DNA of 14,139 nt from Larix sibirica (GCA_004151065.3 NWUY0300055725.1:3461-17599), one strand, 5' to 3'. Positions 1-9,422 are shown, counted from the first letter of the stretch. Program-made: numbers and translations. The notes: generated by a model from the sequence alone, not told the origin.

Positions 1-160
1 AAACGACATGAAAGATACCGGAGTGAATGCGCTGAGGTGTAATCCTCACAATGCTTTGAATGCCCCTCCTCACTCCTGCCACGGGTCAGGCCTGCTGGCT
101 GATGTGTCATGGGATCGCCACGCGCCATGACTGCCACGACACCCGCATTCGGGTTGCATT
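1..160. other. GC-richer unidentified segment abutting the LINE break
   Basis: This stretch has visibly higher GC than the DNA to its right and directly follows, in minus-strand sense, the point where the LINE endonuclease stops matching its family (about 161). It is identical to 3572-3731 except at 144. Short frames are open on both strands, but none shows a domain I recognise. In copy 2 it continues leftward into 3241-3571, so the two pieces probably belong to one sequence. Confidence 0.5.
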
Positions 161-610
161 CCCCCATATTTCATAACACCCCAAAGAGAAATTCACATCC
201 CCACCCAAAATCAAATTCATGTCTCCCACAACCTCCTTAGAGAACAAATTATCCCAAAAAGGTACTCTTTTTCAGCAAGGCTTGTATATATTTGCAACTA
301 AAAGTTCCTTACCTAGGTCATGAGAAAAAAGACCAATACCCAAGATTGAATCCATAGACTAGGAGTAAGTCAGCGATAGAGATTTAGATCTCCAACACAT
401 TATCAGTCCACTAGACCTACCTTTTGGATCTGAAAATCAAAACTGCCAATATTCTAAAAACTTTTGTAAACCCTTTACAATTTTCCCACCCTCGGTCATT
501 GTTTCTTGAAGAATAATTAAATCTAGTTTATTAGCTTCAACCAACCTCCAAATGGCTAGTTTTTTTTAGGGTTTAGCCATCCCTCTGCAATTTAAGGAGC
601 ATAAAAGCAT
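161..610 (-). pseudogene. LINE ORF2 endonuclease (APE-like) fragment, copy 1
   Basis: This is the N-terminal endonuclease domain of a LINE ORF2, which nicks target DNA in intact elements. The start chosen is ATG at 610-608, read as MLLCSLNCRGMAKP. The NCRG motif near the start matches the usual WNxRG opening of the domain. The catalytic-type QET follows (Glu codon at 505-503, within LDLIILQET), and GGDVN sits near the end (Asp at 199-197, Asn at 193-191), followed by SLGCYEIWG. One frame runs the whole way but has four stops: TAA 568-566, TGA 439-437, TAG 361-359 and TGA 274-272. Similarity to the family ends at about 161, before the rest of the endonuclease and the reverse transcriptase. It is non-functional. 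The family assignment is firm and the exact clade is inferred. Confidence 0.85.
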
Positions 611-764
611 TAAGTAACCACTAACTAGGAATCCACTGCTCTAAGTGTCCATGTAATAGATTTTTGTTAATTGGATGCCACCTTAACCAAAGCTTTTTCA
701 TGTGCTTTATGAAAGAGAGATATCCTCCCCCTAGTGCAAGATTTCAAAACCTCGAGATTCATAC

Positions 765-2310
765 CTAATCTGCATCTCTTTTAAGAACAAGACAAGTTCT
801 CCACCACTCCTTGCTATGTTCTAAGTTTGATCTTATAAACCCTCCCATATCATTCTTTGGAGAATCCAATGAAGATTCATGAAAAGTTTTTATAGACCTA
901 CCATCTTGATTTAAACTTGAAATAAGATCCATACAAAACGACACACATGTATCTTTTAACAAGACTAAACTCTGGTCGCATGGCTGGCCCAAATGAAGGG
1001 GGGTTAATATTGAGAGCATACATGAGTCATCTTTAAGAGGCTGCTTGCTCTGAGACAAAGAAAATTTTTCCTAGTGCCCTTCCAACAAAGAACCCACATC
1101 TCGTTCAATAACAGAATCCTTTGCCACAATAATAACTAGGTTCAGGTGCTCAATTCCATTCAAGTGTGAGGACTGATACTGCATTTTTGCCTTTGCCTTC
1201 TCAATGTCTTCTTTATCTGATAAACCCATAGCTGGTAAATCCTCATCAAGATTCATCTGGTGACCTTCAATGCCAACTAATTTTGAGTCTTGAGAGTGCA
1301 AAATCTTCTTGGAATCAAATTTGAAAGAATTGACCCTATTCTCCTTATGAACCCACACTTTTCGCCTGAAATTTAGAGAATAATCTACTACCAAATGTCC
1401 ATATAAATGACATCTATTGCATTTGAAAGGTATGCCTTGGTAATCTAGGGCCTGTACATGCTTGAGGCTATCTTTGTGTAGAATGATGTTTTATGTAAGA
1501 CCATCTTTGAGATCCAGTAATACCAAATCCTGGCTACGCACATCCTTCAAGTAGATAAATATGATAGGTATGCTACTTTATATATCCCAAGAGAATTCCC
1601 TATAGCTTTAAAAACATCATTTGACCAGAATTCAAATGGTAGGTTTGTCAATTTAATCCATACAAGATTTTTTATCATACCTTTCTGAAGTAGCATCAAA
1701 CATTGGAGTCCATCTTTTGAGAAAAGGGACACATGAGTCCCAACGCCACAGACCATTGTATATATTCTCCGCATGTAGAGATTGCTTAAACCTAAAGACA
1801 ACCCACCCTTAGGAAAGAACAAAATATTAAGGTTCATAACCTAAAGTATCACCCCAATAATGAGATACCCATTCTTTTAGGCACGCTTCTCCAACTTTGC
1901 ATCCCAAAAACCTCCCTACCAGGGTCTTTTCATTGTTTATAACAACTTCATTCATACTTATTTCATGCCCCAGTACAAGATTTAATGGTTCGGGTTTCCT
2001 CTTCACAAATGTTTTTTGTTTCTTCTGTGCAAAACCTACCCGATAATTCCTGCGAATAGATTGAGGAATCACTTCCAGAGAAATACAAACCTTTGATCCA
2101 CCGCATAAATCTTCCAGAGTCAATCGCCCACCAATAAAGCCAAAGTCTAATACATCTTGGATTTCATTTCTCACCTTCACATCTAGGCTGCCATTATTTT
2201 GACAGAAAAAATTTAGTTCCTTCATTTGGTATGTTTTGACATTGATACGCTAATTCTTCATCTTCTTGAGAACCCCCAAAAGTATGGTCTCAACACAATG
2301 AAAGGTTTGG
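765..2310 (-). pseudogene. LINE ORF1, DUF4283 and zinc-knuckle protein, copy 1
   Basis: This is a decayed ORF1 (nucleic-acid-binding protein of plant L1 elements). Reading the minus strand, acidic sequence (SQEDEELAYQCQN) near 2285-2240 is followed by the DUF4283 start ALVGRFLG-like 'TLVGRFLGCKVGEACLKEW', then NILFFPKGG, then 'LVWIKLTNLPFEFWSNDV', the family's hallmark. The domain is split at about 1829-1835, where one extra T creates a TAA and a frameshift, and again at about 1550-1570. A knuckle follows (C at 1421-1419, C at 1412-1410, His nine residues after the first Cys), but the last Cys position is Tyr (1382-1380). Other stops are TAA 1493-1491 and TAG 1073-1071. The C-terminal part ends at the stop at 765-767. 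The N-terminal limit is approximate. Confidence 0.82.
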
Positions 2311-2542
2311 AAGGGTGATACTACCTGTCACCTAATAAGATGCCTCAATATATGAGGATATGACATATTCCCTACCTTATTCATAGCTGGAGAAGTCCTC
2401 GCAATGGCTTTTGTGCATCTGAAGGACATTCTTTAATCGATGTACTTCTTCTTACATCATCAATATTTCAACAAGGGAGTAAATTAATTTAAAGAAAAAA
2501 ACAATAGTCTCTCACTACACATTAGATGAGATGATTATATGC

Positions 2543-2580
2543 ATATACCATACATCAGTGATTGTAATTATATGGTATAT
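2543..2580. repeat. Inverted repeat, 10-bp perfect arms
   Basis: The arm atataccata (2543-2552) is the exact reverse complement of tatggtatat (2571-2580), with 18 bases between them. The same structure recurs at 6114-6151. In AT-rich DNA this may be chance. No function is assigned. Confidence 0.6.
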
Positions 2581-2949
2581 CCACATGTAGGAGGATTTAC
2601 TTACTGGAAACTGAAAAAAGGTGGAAAATTGATAGCATCCAACGAATGATAGCATTGCGTGCTTGATGGTATTAGCAAATTAATTAAATGATAACTCCAT
2701 CATCAGTTTTTTATGCCAATAACTTGCTAATAGATTGCATTAATGTGTTTGATTTTTCAAGGATACGGTGGCCTGTTGGTGGGGTTAGATAAATTTCATT
2801 CCATCCACTCGGGTTCAATTCTGTTGAGACATCTTCTGGCTTGGATTAGAAAAAACAAATGTATATAATCTATTTTAATTCTCCTTCTAAATAATAATAT
2901 AATTATAATCATAACAATTTATTAATTTAATATATATATATATAATTGT

Positions 2950-2978
2950 AAAGATAATTTTTATATAAAATTATCTTT
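2950..2978. repeat. Inverted repeat, 12-bp perfect arms, 5-base loop
   Basis: The arm aaagataatttt (2950-2961) is the exact reverse complement of aaaattatcttt (2967-2978) around the loop tatat. It sits beside the (TA)7 tract. The repeat copy is at 6521-6549. This is the strongest simple hairpin in the window, but its role is unknown. Confidence 0.7.
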
Positions 2979-3239
2979 TTCACCTTATAATCAAGGTGCT
3001 TATAAAAAGAAAACCTTAGCTTCTTTCCTTTAAGGGCTCTAAGGATAATTTCCTGGCACCATATGCTCAAAATACGGTAATTATTTACAATTGGATGATC
3101 ACTTAGTTTAACTTAAGATCATATAATAGTATTTAGTTTTAGGCTAATAGATAGATCAACCTCTCCCCCTATTGGGTTCGTTTTCCCCCGTCGTTTAGTT
3201 GCATCACACCTTCAGTCTCCTAAGTCTACAAATTCACTT

Positions 3240-3240
3240 N
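3240..3240. other. Single-base assembly gap (N)
   Basis: There is one N directly after repeat copy 1. Its position is exactly the equivalent of the N at 6811, which marks a contig join rather than a random uncalled base. The true distance across it is unknown. Confidence 0.9.
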
Positions 3241-3571
3241 GGATGGAGACCCCCTCCCCATAACCATCCGTTGCAACCCAGTCCTGGTTGGTTGCAATTC
3301 GATCGGCTCTCCCCCTCCTGGGTTTTCCTCATTGCCTCGACATAGTAACAGAGAACCAGGAGCTGGTATGAGAAGTTGAGTTCACAGCTGGAGGCGAGGT
3401 GTCGTGGAGCATAGGATGATAGGCGATTGCAAGAAGCATCCACTCTGTAGTCTCAAACATCCCATTAAAATCCCTCACTGACGTCTTAAACCTATGTGTG
3501 AGGGAGGCCATTAGAGCCACAGGCATGAGCAGCATGGAGGTGGTACCCGAAGGCCGGGACCAGGTTGGCCG
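3241..3571. other. GC-richer unidentified segment between the two repeat copies
   Basis: These 331 bases appear once in the window and have clearly higher GC than their surroundings. With 3572-3731 they form a stretch of about 490 bases of similar composition. On the minus strand a frame of roughly 95 codons is open, ending at the stop at 3329-3331 and including SVRDFNGMFETTEWMLLAIA. The other frames here are also long, as expected from GC-rich DNA, so coding potential is unproven. I recognise no domain. It could be part of an LTR, a captured gene fragment or unique flank. Confidence 0.45.
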
Positions 3572-3731
3572 AAACGACATGAAAGATACCGGAGTGAATG
3601 CGCTGAGGTGTAATCCTCACAATGCTTTGAATGCCCCTCCTCACTCCTGCCACGGGTCAGGCCTGCTGGCTGATGTGTCATGGGATCGCCACGCGCCATG
3701 ACTGCCACGACACCTGCATTCGGGTTGCATT

Positions 3732-4181
3732 CCCCCATATTTCATAACACCCCAAAGAGAAATTCACATCCCCACCCAAAATCAAATTCATGTCTCCCAC
3801 AACCTCCTTAGAGAACAAATTATCCCAAAAAGGTACTCTTTTTCAGCAAGGCTTGTATATATTTGCAACTAAAAGTTCCTTACCTAGGTCATGAGAAAAA
3901 AGACCAATACCCAAGATTGAATCCATAGACTAGGAGTAAGTCAGCGATAGAGATTTAGATCTCCAACACATTATCAGTCCACTAGACCTACCTTTTGGAT
4001 CTGAAAATCAAAACTGCCAATATTCTAAAAACTTTTGTAAACCCTTTACAATTTTCCCACCCTCGGTCATTGTTTCTTGAAGAATAATTAAATCTAGTTT
4101 ATTAGCTTCAACCAACCTCCAAATGGCTAGTTTTTTTTAGGGTTTAGCCATCCCTCTGCAATTTAAGGAGCATAAAAGCAT
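3732..4181 (-). pseudogene. LINE ORF2 endonuclease fragment, copy 2
   Basis: The sequence is identical to copy 1 over the endonuclease: ATG at 4181-4179, the NCRG opening, QET with Glu at 4076-4074, and GGDVN with Asp at 3770-3768. The same four in-frame stops recur at 4139-4137, 4010-4008, 3932-3930 and 3845-3843. Family similarity again ends at the YEIWG motif. It is non-functional. Confidence 0.85.
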
Positions 4182-4335
4182 TAAGTAACCACTAACTAGG
4201 AATCCACTGCTCTAAGTGTCCATGTAATAGATTTTTGTTAATTGGATGCCACCTTAACCAAAGCTTTTTCATGTGCTTTATGAAAGAGAGATATCCTCCC
4301 CCTAGTGCAAGATTTCAAAACCTCGAGATTCATAC

Positions 4336-5881
4336 CTAATCTGCATCTCTTTTAAGAACAAGACAAGTTCTCCACCACTCCTTGCTATGTTCTAAGTTTG
4401 ATCTTATAAACCCTCCCATATCATTCTTTGGAGAATCCAATGAAGATTCATGAAAAGTTTTTATAGACCTACCATCTTGATTTAAACTTGAAATAAGATC
4501 CATACAAAACGACACACATGTATCTTTTAACAAGACTAAACTCTGGTCGCATGGCTGGCCCAAATGAAGGGGGGTTAATATTGAGAGCATACATGAGTCA
4601 TCTTTAAGAGGCTGCTTGCTCTGAGACAAAGAAAATTTTTCCTAGTGCCCTTCCAACAAAGAACCCACATCTCGTTCAATAACAGAATCCTTTGCCACAA
4701 TAATAACTAGGTTCAGGTGCTCAATTCCATTCAAGTGTGAGTACTGATACTGCATTTTTGCCTTTGCCTTCTCAATGTCTTCTTTATCTGATAAACCCAT
4801 AGCTGGTAAATCCTCATCAAGATTCATCTGGTGACCTTCAATGCCAACTAATTTTGAGTCTTGAGAGTGCAAAATCTTCTTGGAATCAAATTTGAAAGAA
4901 TTGACCCTATTCTCCTTATGAACCCACACTTTTCGCCTGAAATTTAGAGAATAATCTACTACCAAATGTCCATATAAATGGCATCTATTGCATTTGAAAG
5001 GTATGCCTTGGTAATCTAGGGCCTGTACATGCTTGAGGCTATCTTTGTGTAGAATGATGTTTTATGTAAGACCATCTTTGAGATCCAGTAATACCAAATC
5101 CTGGCTACGCACATCCTTCAAGTAGATAAATATGATAGGTATGCTACTTTATATATCCCAAGAGAATTCCCTATAGCTTTAAAAACATCATTTGACCAGA
5201 ATTCAAATGGTAGGTTTGTCAATTTAATCCATACAAGATTTTTTATCATACCTTTCTGAAGTAGCATCAAACATTGGAGTCCATCTTTTGAGAAAAGGGA
5301 CACATGAGTCCCAACGCCACAGACCATTGTATATATTCTCCGCATGTAGAGATTGCTTAAACCTAAAGACAACCCACCCTTAGGAAAGAACAAAATATTA
5401 AGGTTCATAACCTAAAGTATCACCCCAATAATGAGATACCCATTCTTTTAGGCACGCTTCTCCAACTTTGCATCCCAAAAACCTCCCTACCAGGGTCTTT
5501 TCATTGTTTATAACAACTTCATTCATACTTATTTCATGCCCCAGTACAAGATTTAATGGTTCGGGTTTCCTCTTCACAAATGTTTTTTGTTTCTTCTGTG
5601 CAAAACCTACCCGATAATTCCTGCGAATAGATTGAGGAATCACTTCCAGAGAAATACAAACCTTTGATCCACCGCATAAATCTTCCAGAGTCAATCGCCC
5701 ACCAATAAAGCCAAAGTCTAATACATCTTGGATTTCATTTCTCACCTTCACATCTAGGCTGCCATTATTTTGACAGAAAAAATTTAGTTCCTTCATTTGG
5801 TATGTTTTGACATTGATACGCTAATTCTTCATCTTCTTGAGAACCCCCAAAAGTATGGTCTCAACACAATGAAAGGTTTGG
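4336..5881 (-). pseudogene. LINE ORF1, DUF4283 and zinc-knuckle protein, copy 2
   Basis: The architecture and lesions match copy 1: DUF4283 split by frameshifts, a zinc knuckle with the final Cys replaced by Tyr (4953-4951), TAA at 5064-5062 and TAG at 4644-4642. Two substitutions fall in this frame. G1171/T4742 changes a Ser codon to Tyr in a KMQYQ(S/Y)SHLNG context. A1410/G4981 is silent in the second knuckle Cys (TGT/TGC). Confidence 0.82.
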
Positions 5882-6810
5882 AAGGGTGGTACTACCTGTC
5901 ACCTAATAAGATGCCTTAATATATGAGGATATGACATATTCCCTACCTTATTCATAGCTGGAGAAGTCCTCGCAATGGCTTTTGTGCATCTGAAGGACAT
6001 TCTTTAATCGATGTACTTCTTCTTACATCATCAATATTTCAACAAGGGAGTAAATTAATTTAAAGAAAAAAACAATAGTCTCTCACTACACATTAGATGA
6101 GATGATTATATGCATATACCATACATCAGTGATTGTAATTATATGGTATATCCACATGTAGGAGGATTTACTTACTGGAAACTGAAAAAAGGTGGAAAAT
6201 TGATAGCATCCAACGAATGATAGCATTGCGTGCTTGATGGTATTAGCAAATTAATTAAATGATAACTCCATCATCAGTTTTTTATGCCAATAACTTGCTA
6301 ATAGATTGCATTAATGTGTTTGATTTTTCAAGGATACGGTGGCCTGTTGGTGGGGTTAGATAAATTTCATTCCATCCACTCGGGTTCAATTCTGTTGAGA
6401 CATCTTCTGGCTTGGATTAGAAAAAACAAATGTATATAATCTATTTTAATTCTCCTTCTAAATAATAATATAATTATAATCATAACAATTTATTAATTTA
6501 ATATATATATATATAATTGTAAAGATAATTTTTATATAAAATTATCTTTTTCACCTTATAATCAAGGTGCTTATAAAAAGAAAACCTTAGCTTCTTTCCT
6601 TTAAGGGCTCTAAGGATAATTTCCTGGCACCATATGCTCAAAATACGGTAATTATTTACAATTGGATGATCACTTAGTTTAACTTAAGATCATATAATAG
6701 TATTTAGTTTTAGGCTAATAGATAGATCAACCTCTCCCCCTATTGGGTTCGTTTTCCCCCGTCGTTTAGTTGCATCACACCTTCAGTCTCCTAAGTCTAC
6801 AAATTCACTT
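5882..6810. other. AT-rich non-coding part of repeat copy 2
   Basis: This is a copy of 2311-3239 with the same (TA)7 tract (6502-6515) and inverted repeats (6114-6151, 6242-6302, 6521-6549). No gene or RNA was recognised. Differences from copy 1 in or beside this stretch are at 5889 and 5917. Confidence 0.5.
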
Positions 6811-6811
6811 N
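6811..6811. other. Single-base assembly gap (N)
   Basis: There is one N directly after repeat copy 2, with flanking bases on the left identical to those before the N at 3240. Continuity of 6812 onward with the repeat is therefore not proven by this sequence. Confidence 0.9.
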
Positions 6812-7437
6812 AATAGCAAGAAGGTGATTTTTCCGTTGAAAAAAAAATGTGTTTGATTTGTGGATTTGTTTAATAATATTCGTATGAAGTGAGTGATTAT
6901 TGATTCCAAATATTCTTATTACAATGGGTTCCATATCATTGGGAAATTTTTATAAAGATCCTTGTGACATGCTAGCGAAGATTGCCTTGGCTATAAAACA
7001 ACTTCTATCGAGGGAACAAGCAATGGCATTGTATCCGCTTCCATTTTCTCTTTTTAGAGCTCATAAGCGATGGGATAAGGAAACTTACGTGGCAAGCTAA
7101 GGAATCTAACTTGAAAAGCAACCACTTGCTCCCACTGTTGTTTGATAACAAAATAGATGTATGTGCTAAGAATTAGCAGGGATTAGCGTTGCGATTGTAT
7201 GTTGGAGTTTGCCCTCTGATACCATTAAATTTGCCAATGTTTTGATCCCTGATCTGCTGCTTATCGTCTAGCCATTAAATATTTTAGTTATTTTATGTGT
7301 AGAGAATTGTATTCATTATGTGGAACAATTGGCATAATGATAATGACGATGAAGACAACAATAACAATTTTTTTTTTAAGTCTATTTTTTAAAGTCAAAG
7401 TGTAGTTAGACACCATGATAATATATTTTAAATAATT
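6812..7437. other. Unassigned sequence after the second gap
   Basis: No recognisable gene was found. A plus-strand frame of 66 codons (6900-7100) contains MLAKIALAIKQLLSREQAMA but shows no family motif, and its first codon is ATT rather than ATG. At 7214-7224 the minus strand reads TGGTATCAGAG, the core of the plant initiator-tRNA-Met primer-binding site, but no LTR end (CA) directly precedes it. A T-run lies at about 7369-7378. Confidence 0.4.
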
Positions 7438-8280
7438 TTGCTGGAAAAAAAATATATTTTAAATAGTTCTTTGAATTGGGTGGTGGTGAGTCGAGACTAC
7501 GTGGTTTCTACATCAATGAGGTTAGAGCAAGTGGTGACGACTCTTCAGTGCATCATTCCCAAGGTCATACGTGGCAGCGTTGGCAACAACATATCTCTTG
7601 CTAGTATGAGCCACTCTCTTGGGCATTCAACCTTAGTCCTGGATGGGAATGGGAGAGGGCTCTGGTCCGTACACACATAATATTGCTTCCACGATGAAGC
7701 CCCTCGGTGATATGGCAATTATGATGGTCCCTTGGTAAATGTCAATAATTAAGATGATTTATATAATGGTTTTAGGATGAATTATGATGAATTATCTACT
7801 AGGAAATTTACAGATGATGTTGTAGTCCATAGCCCCATCTCTAGTTTGCTAAAGCTAGAAGCTTCATTTTGCTTATGGTGAGTATGAGTTTTGGGGTAGT
7901 TACTAATTCTTCTTGCTTCTAGTTTCTTTTTTCTGGTTAAACTTCAACACTTTTATGGAGAGTTGGTTTATATTGGATTAGACCTAGGTTTGTCTGCTCG
8001 TTCTTCACTATTTTTCAATGAGCTTGTTGATGGTTCATACTAGGCAAAACTTGAGTTTTTATGCTTGTTCTCTACAGCAACAATTGAACCCACCTCTACA
8101 AAGTGGCATGACCCAAGGTGGGGGGGGGAGTGGACGAAGGAGCTACAGAGGTTGGGGACAGAGCCAATGGCCCCGTGTTATGCAAGAGGCCGAGACCTCT
8201 ACCGCAATATATAGGAAATACTCTCCACCCATATCTAGGAAGAGATCAGTTAGGCAAAATAATGGGTTAAAATAGAACAT
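7438..8280 (+). pseudogene. Degraded coding-like region, probable upstream part of family A
   Basis: Two short frames remain here. The first (7438-7680) includes HSTLVLDGNGRGLWSV and runs on through stops to DELSTRKFTDDVVVHSPISS near 7785-7850. The second (8018-8275) has a Gly/Arg-rich stretch GRRSYRGWGQSQWP and a G9 run at 8120-8128. Weak resemblance to the minus-strand relic at 10985-11882 can be seen in order: DGNGRGLW versus GEGSSGRWWP, then the GPLVN and VPLLGN regions, then HSPISSL versus NSPSFQL. This suggests that family A starts near 7600, but each match alone is weak. No known domain was recognised. Confidence 0.3.
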
Positions 8281-8634
8281 GATTTGTTTGATAATGAGGA
8301 CATGGCACAATAGATGCACCCTTGGTTTCCTGACACATGACCTTCTCGCACCTATGATACAAAATATTTCAAAATCGTTTTCCTCTATCAGTAAATGAAA
8401 TCGTTGTTGGGGAAGGTTCTCATGGACAGTAGGGAGAAACACAAGGAGATTCTGCTTTAGATGGGCAAGCTTCAAGGTTAGGTCAGATAACTTGATGCCA
8501 AGATTAATCTTGTTGTCAAGGCCACCATTGGCTTCGAATTCACAACAAAGGAGTCCATAACTAAGGAGTGTTTGTCTACCTAGGTTTAGGATGCTCTTGT
8601 GATATCTATTTATGATGATGAACATGATCCATAA
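8281..8634 (+). pseudogene. Unidentified degraded protein relic, family A (plus strand)
   Basis: One plus-strand frame reads DLFDNEDMAQ*MHPWFPDT*, then DTKYFKIVFLYQ*, then MKSLLGKVLMDSREKHKEIL, and on to LDAKINLVVKATIGFEF. It aligns with the minus-strand relic at 10985-11300: about 25 of 46 codons agree from WFPD to the shared stop. In the 22-codon block 8395-8460, ten differences are synonymous and six are not, which points to past protein-level selection. Stops are TAG 8311, TGA 8338, TAA 8392, TAG 8458, TAG 8479, TAA 8488, TAG 8581 and TAG 8587; the frame ends with TAA at 8632-8634. Relative to B it lacks about 17 residues after LDAK. The leucine/charged pattern suggests a coiled coil. The function is unknown. 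Confidence 0.65.
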
Positions 8635-9420
8635 TTTTTTCTCCAATGTTGTTTCCATTTTGATCTCAAGTTATCTTAAATTTTACTTTGAAACTACTAG
8701 ATGTCACTAGCTTAATAATAAATTAAGACGTATAAGAGACCAGAAAGGTAGAATCATTTTAATTTTCAATAACAATTTTGTGTTTTGTAACTAGTATAGT
8801 TTCCCATGTAGTAGACCAATAAACTAATGGTCTATATATTTTATGTTAATGAATATAATATTAACTTAACTTAAAAACAAATTTAAATTAAATAATTATA
8901 AATAATAATAAAAACAATACATTAATTCACAATAAAACAAAATTATAGTAATATATTTTAAATGGTTTACATTCATTTTAATTTTGAATATATCAACTCT
9001 CCAAGGAAATGGAATCCTCTTATTACATTTTTTATTCAATTTTATTTTATAAAAACATTTACACTTTAAAATATGATCCATCTCATTACTCAATAAATAT
9101 ATGATTAAAATAAATTTAAATTAAACAATTATGATTAAATGAAATAAAAATTAAAAACTTTTTAAAATATTATATAAATTTTATAATTTTATCATCTATG
9201 CATAATAATATGATGGAATACAATTTTATTGCAGCAATAATTATTTTGTTAACTTCTTTGTGACAATAAAAATAAATTAAATTATTTTAAATTTATTGTT
9301 TTAAATTATTAATTAATCATGATTATAAGTATATAATTAAACCTATTAAATTAGTTGATTCCCTTTGAGATATTTTGCATAAGAGAGTATGACAAGTTTT
9401 AAGATTTTGTTTTATCCACA
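8635..9420. other. Extremely AT-rich spacer
   Basis: This is almost pure A/T from about 8815 to 9360, with many short TAAAT/AATTA motifs. A 21-base near-repeat occurs at 8879-8899 and 9112-9132 (one mismatch). No coding frame or RNA gene was recognised. The short minus-strand frame in this stretch consists of low-complexity Asn/Lys/Ile/Tyr residues and is not credible as a gene. It may be a decayed AT-rich element or matrix-attachment-like DNA. Confidence 0.5.
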
Positions 9421-9422
9421 TA

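Larger units (their letters stand above)
161..2310 (-). mobile_element. LINE (plant L1 type), 5' half, decayed, copy 1
   Basis: In minus-strand order there is an ORF1 with a DUF4283-like domain and a CCHC knuckle. A gap of about 155 bases follows, and then an ORF2 start with an endonuclease. This is the standard order of plant L1 elements. The element lacks the reverse transcriptase and everything after it, ending within the endonuclease at about 161. No poly(A) tail or target-site duplication is visible. Losing the 3' end while keeping ORF1 is the reverse of ordinary LINE 5' truncation, so a later break, deletion or rearrangement is likely. Confidence 0.85.
1..3239. repeat. Direct repeat copy 1 (3239 bp)
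   Basis: This segment matches 3572-6810 base for base at a constant offset of 3571, with no indel seen. Reading both copies side by side I found five substitutions: C144/T3715, G1171/T4742, A1410/G4981, A2318/G5889 and C2346/T5917, or about 99.85% identity. The copy begins at the window edge, so its true left end is unknown. It ends exactly at an N. It contains the 5' half of a minus-strand LINE plus about 0.9 kb of AT-rich DNA. It may be a recent tandem duplication or an assembly duplication of overlapping or allelic contigs. Confidence 0.97.
2311..3239. other. AT-rich non-coding part of repeat copy 1
   Basis: No coding segment or RNA gene was recognised in this stretch. It holds a (TA)7 tract at 2931-2944 and three short inverted repeats (2543-2580, 2671-2731, 2950-2978). 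It lies upstream of the LINE ORF1, so part of it could be that element's 5' UTR. I see no clear element end or target-site duplication. Confidence 0.5.
3732..5881 (-). mobile_element. LINE (plant L1 type), 5' half, decayed, copy 2
   Basis: This is the same LINE fragment as at 161-2310, shifted by 3571, with the same stops, frameshifts and 3' break. Because all lesions are shared, both copies descend from one already dead element rather than from two insertions. Confidence 0.85.
3572..6810. repeat. Direct repeat copy 2 (3239 bp)
   Basis: This is the second copy of the 1-3239 segment, again ending at an N (6811) after the same bases 'aaattcactt'. The sequence after the N differs between the copies (3241 onward versus 6812 onward). 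The left boundary of the shared part is set only by the window start, so the real repeat unit may include 3241-3571 as well. It has the same content and orientation as copy 1. Confidence 0.97.

Noticed and set aside
2700-2706. CTGATGA on the minus strand as another hammerhead core (also 6271-6277)
   Set aside because: No GAAA with a pairing stem II follows at a usable distance, and no stem I partner was found.
1-6810. The two long direct repeats as LTRs of one retrotransposon
   Set aside because: They contain LINE coding sequence, the 331 bases between them have no gag or pol, and no TG...CA ends or primer-binding site flank them.
8143-8658. 171-codon minus-strand frame as a gene
   Set aside because: It lies antisense to relic A, whose plus-strand frame is supported by a paralogue with mostly synonymous differences. 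The minus frame shows no domain and looks like a shadow.
8896-9093. Short minus-strand frame in the AT-rich spacer
   Set aside because: It is low-complexity Lys/Asn/Ile/Tyr sequence in nearly pure A/T DNA, with no motif.
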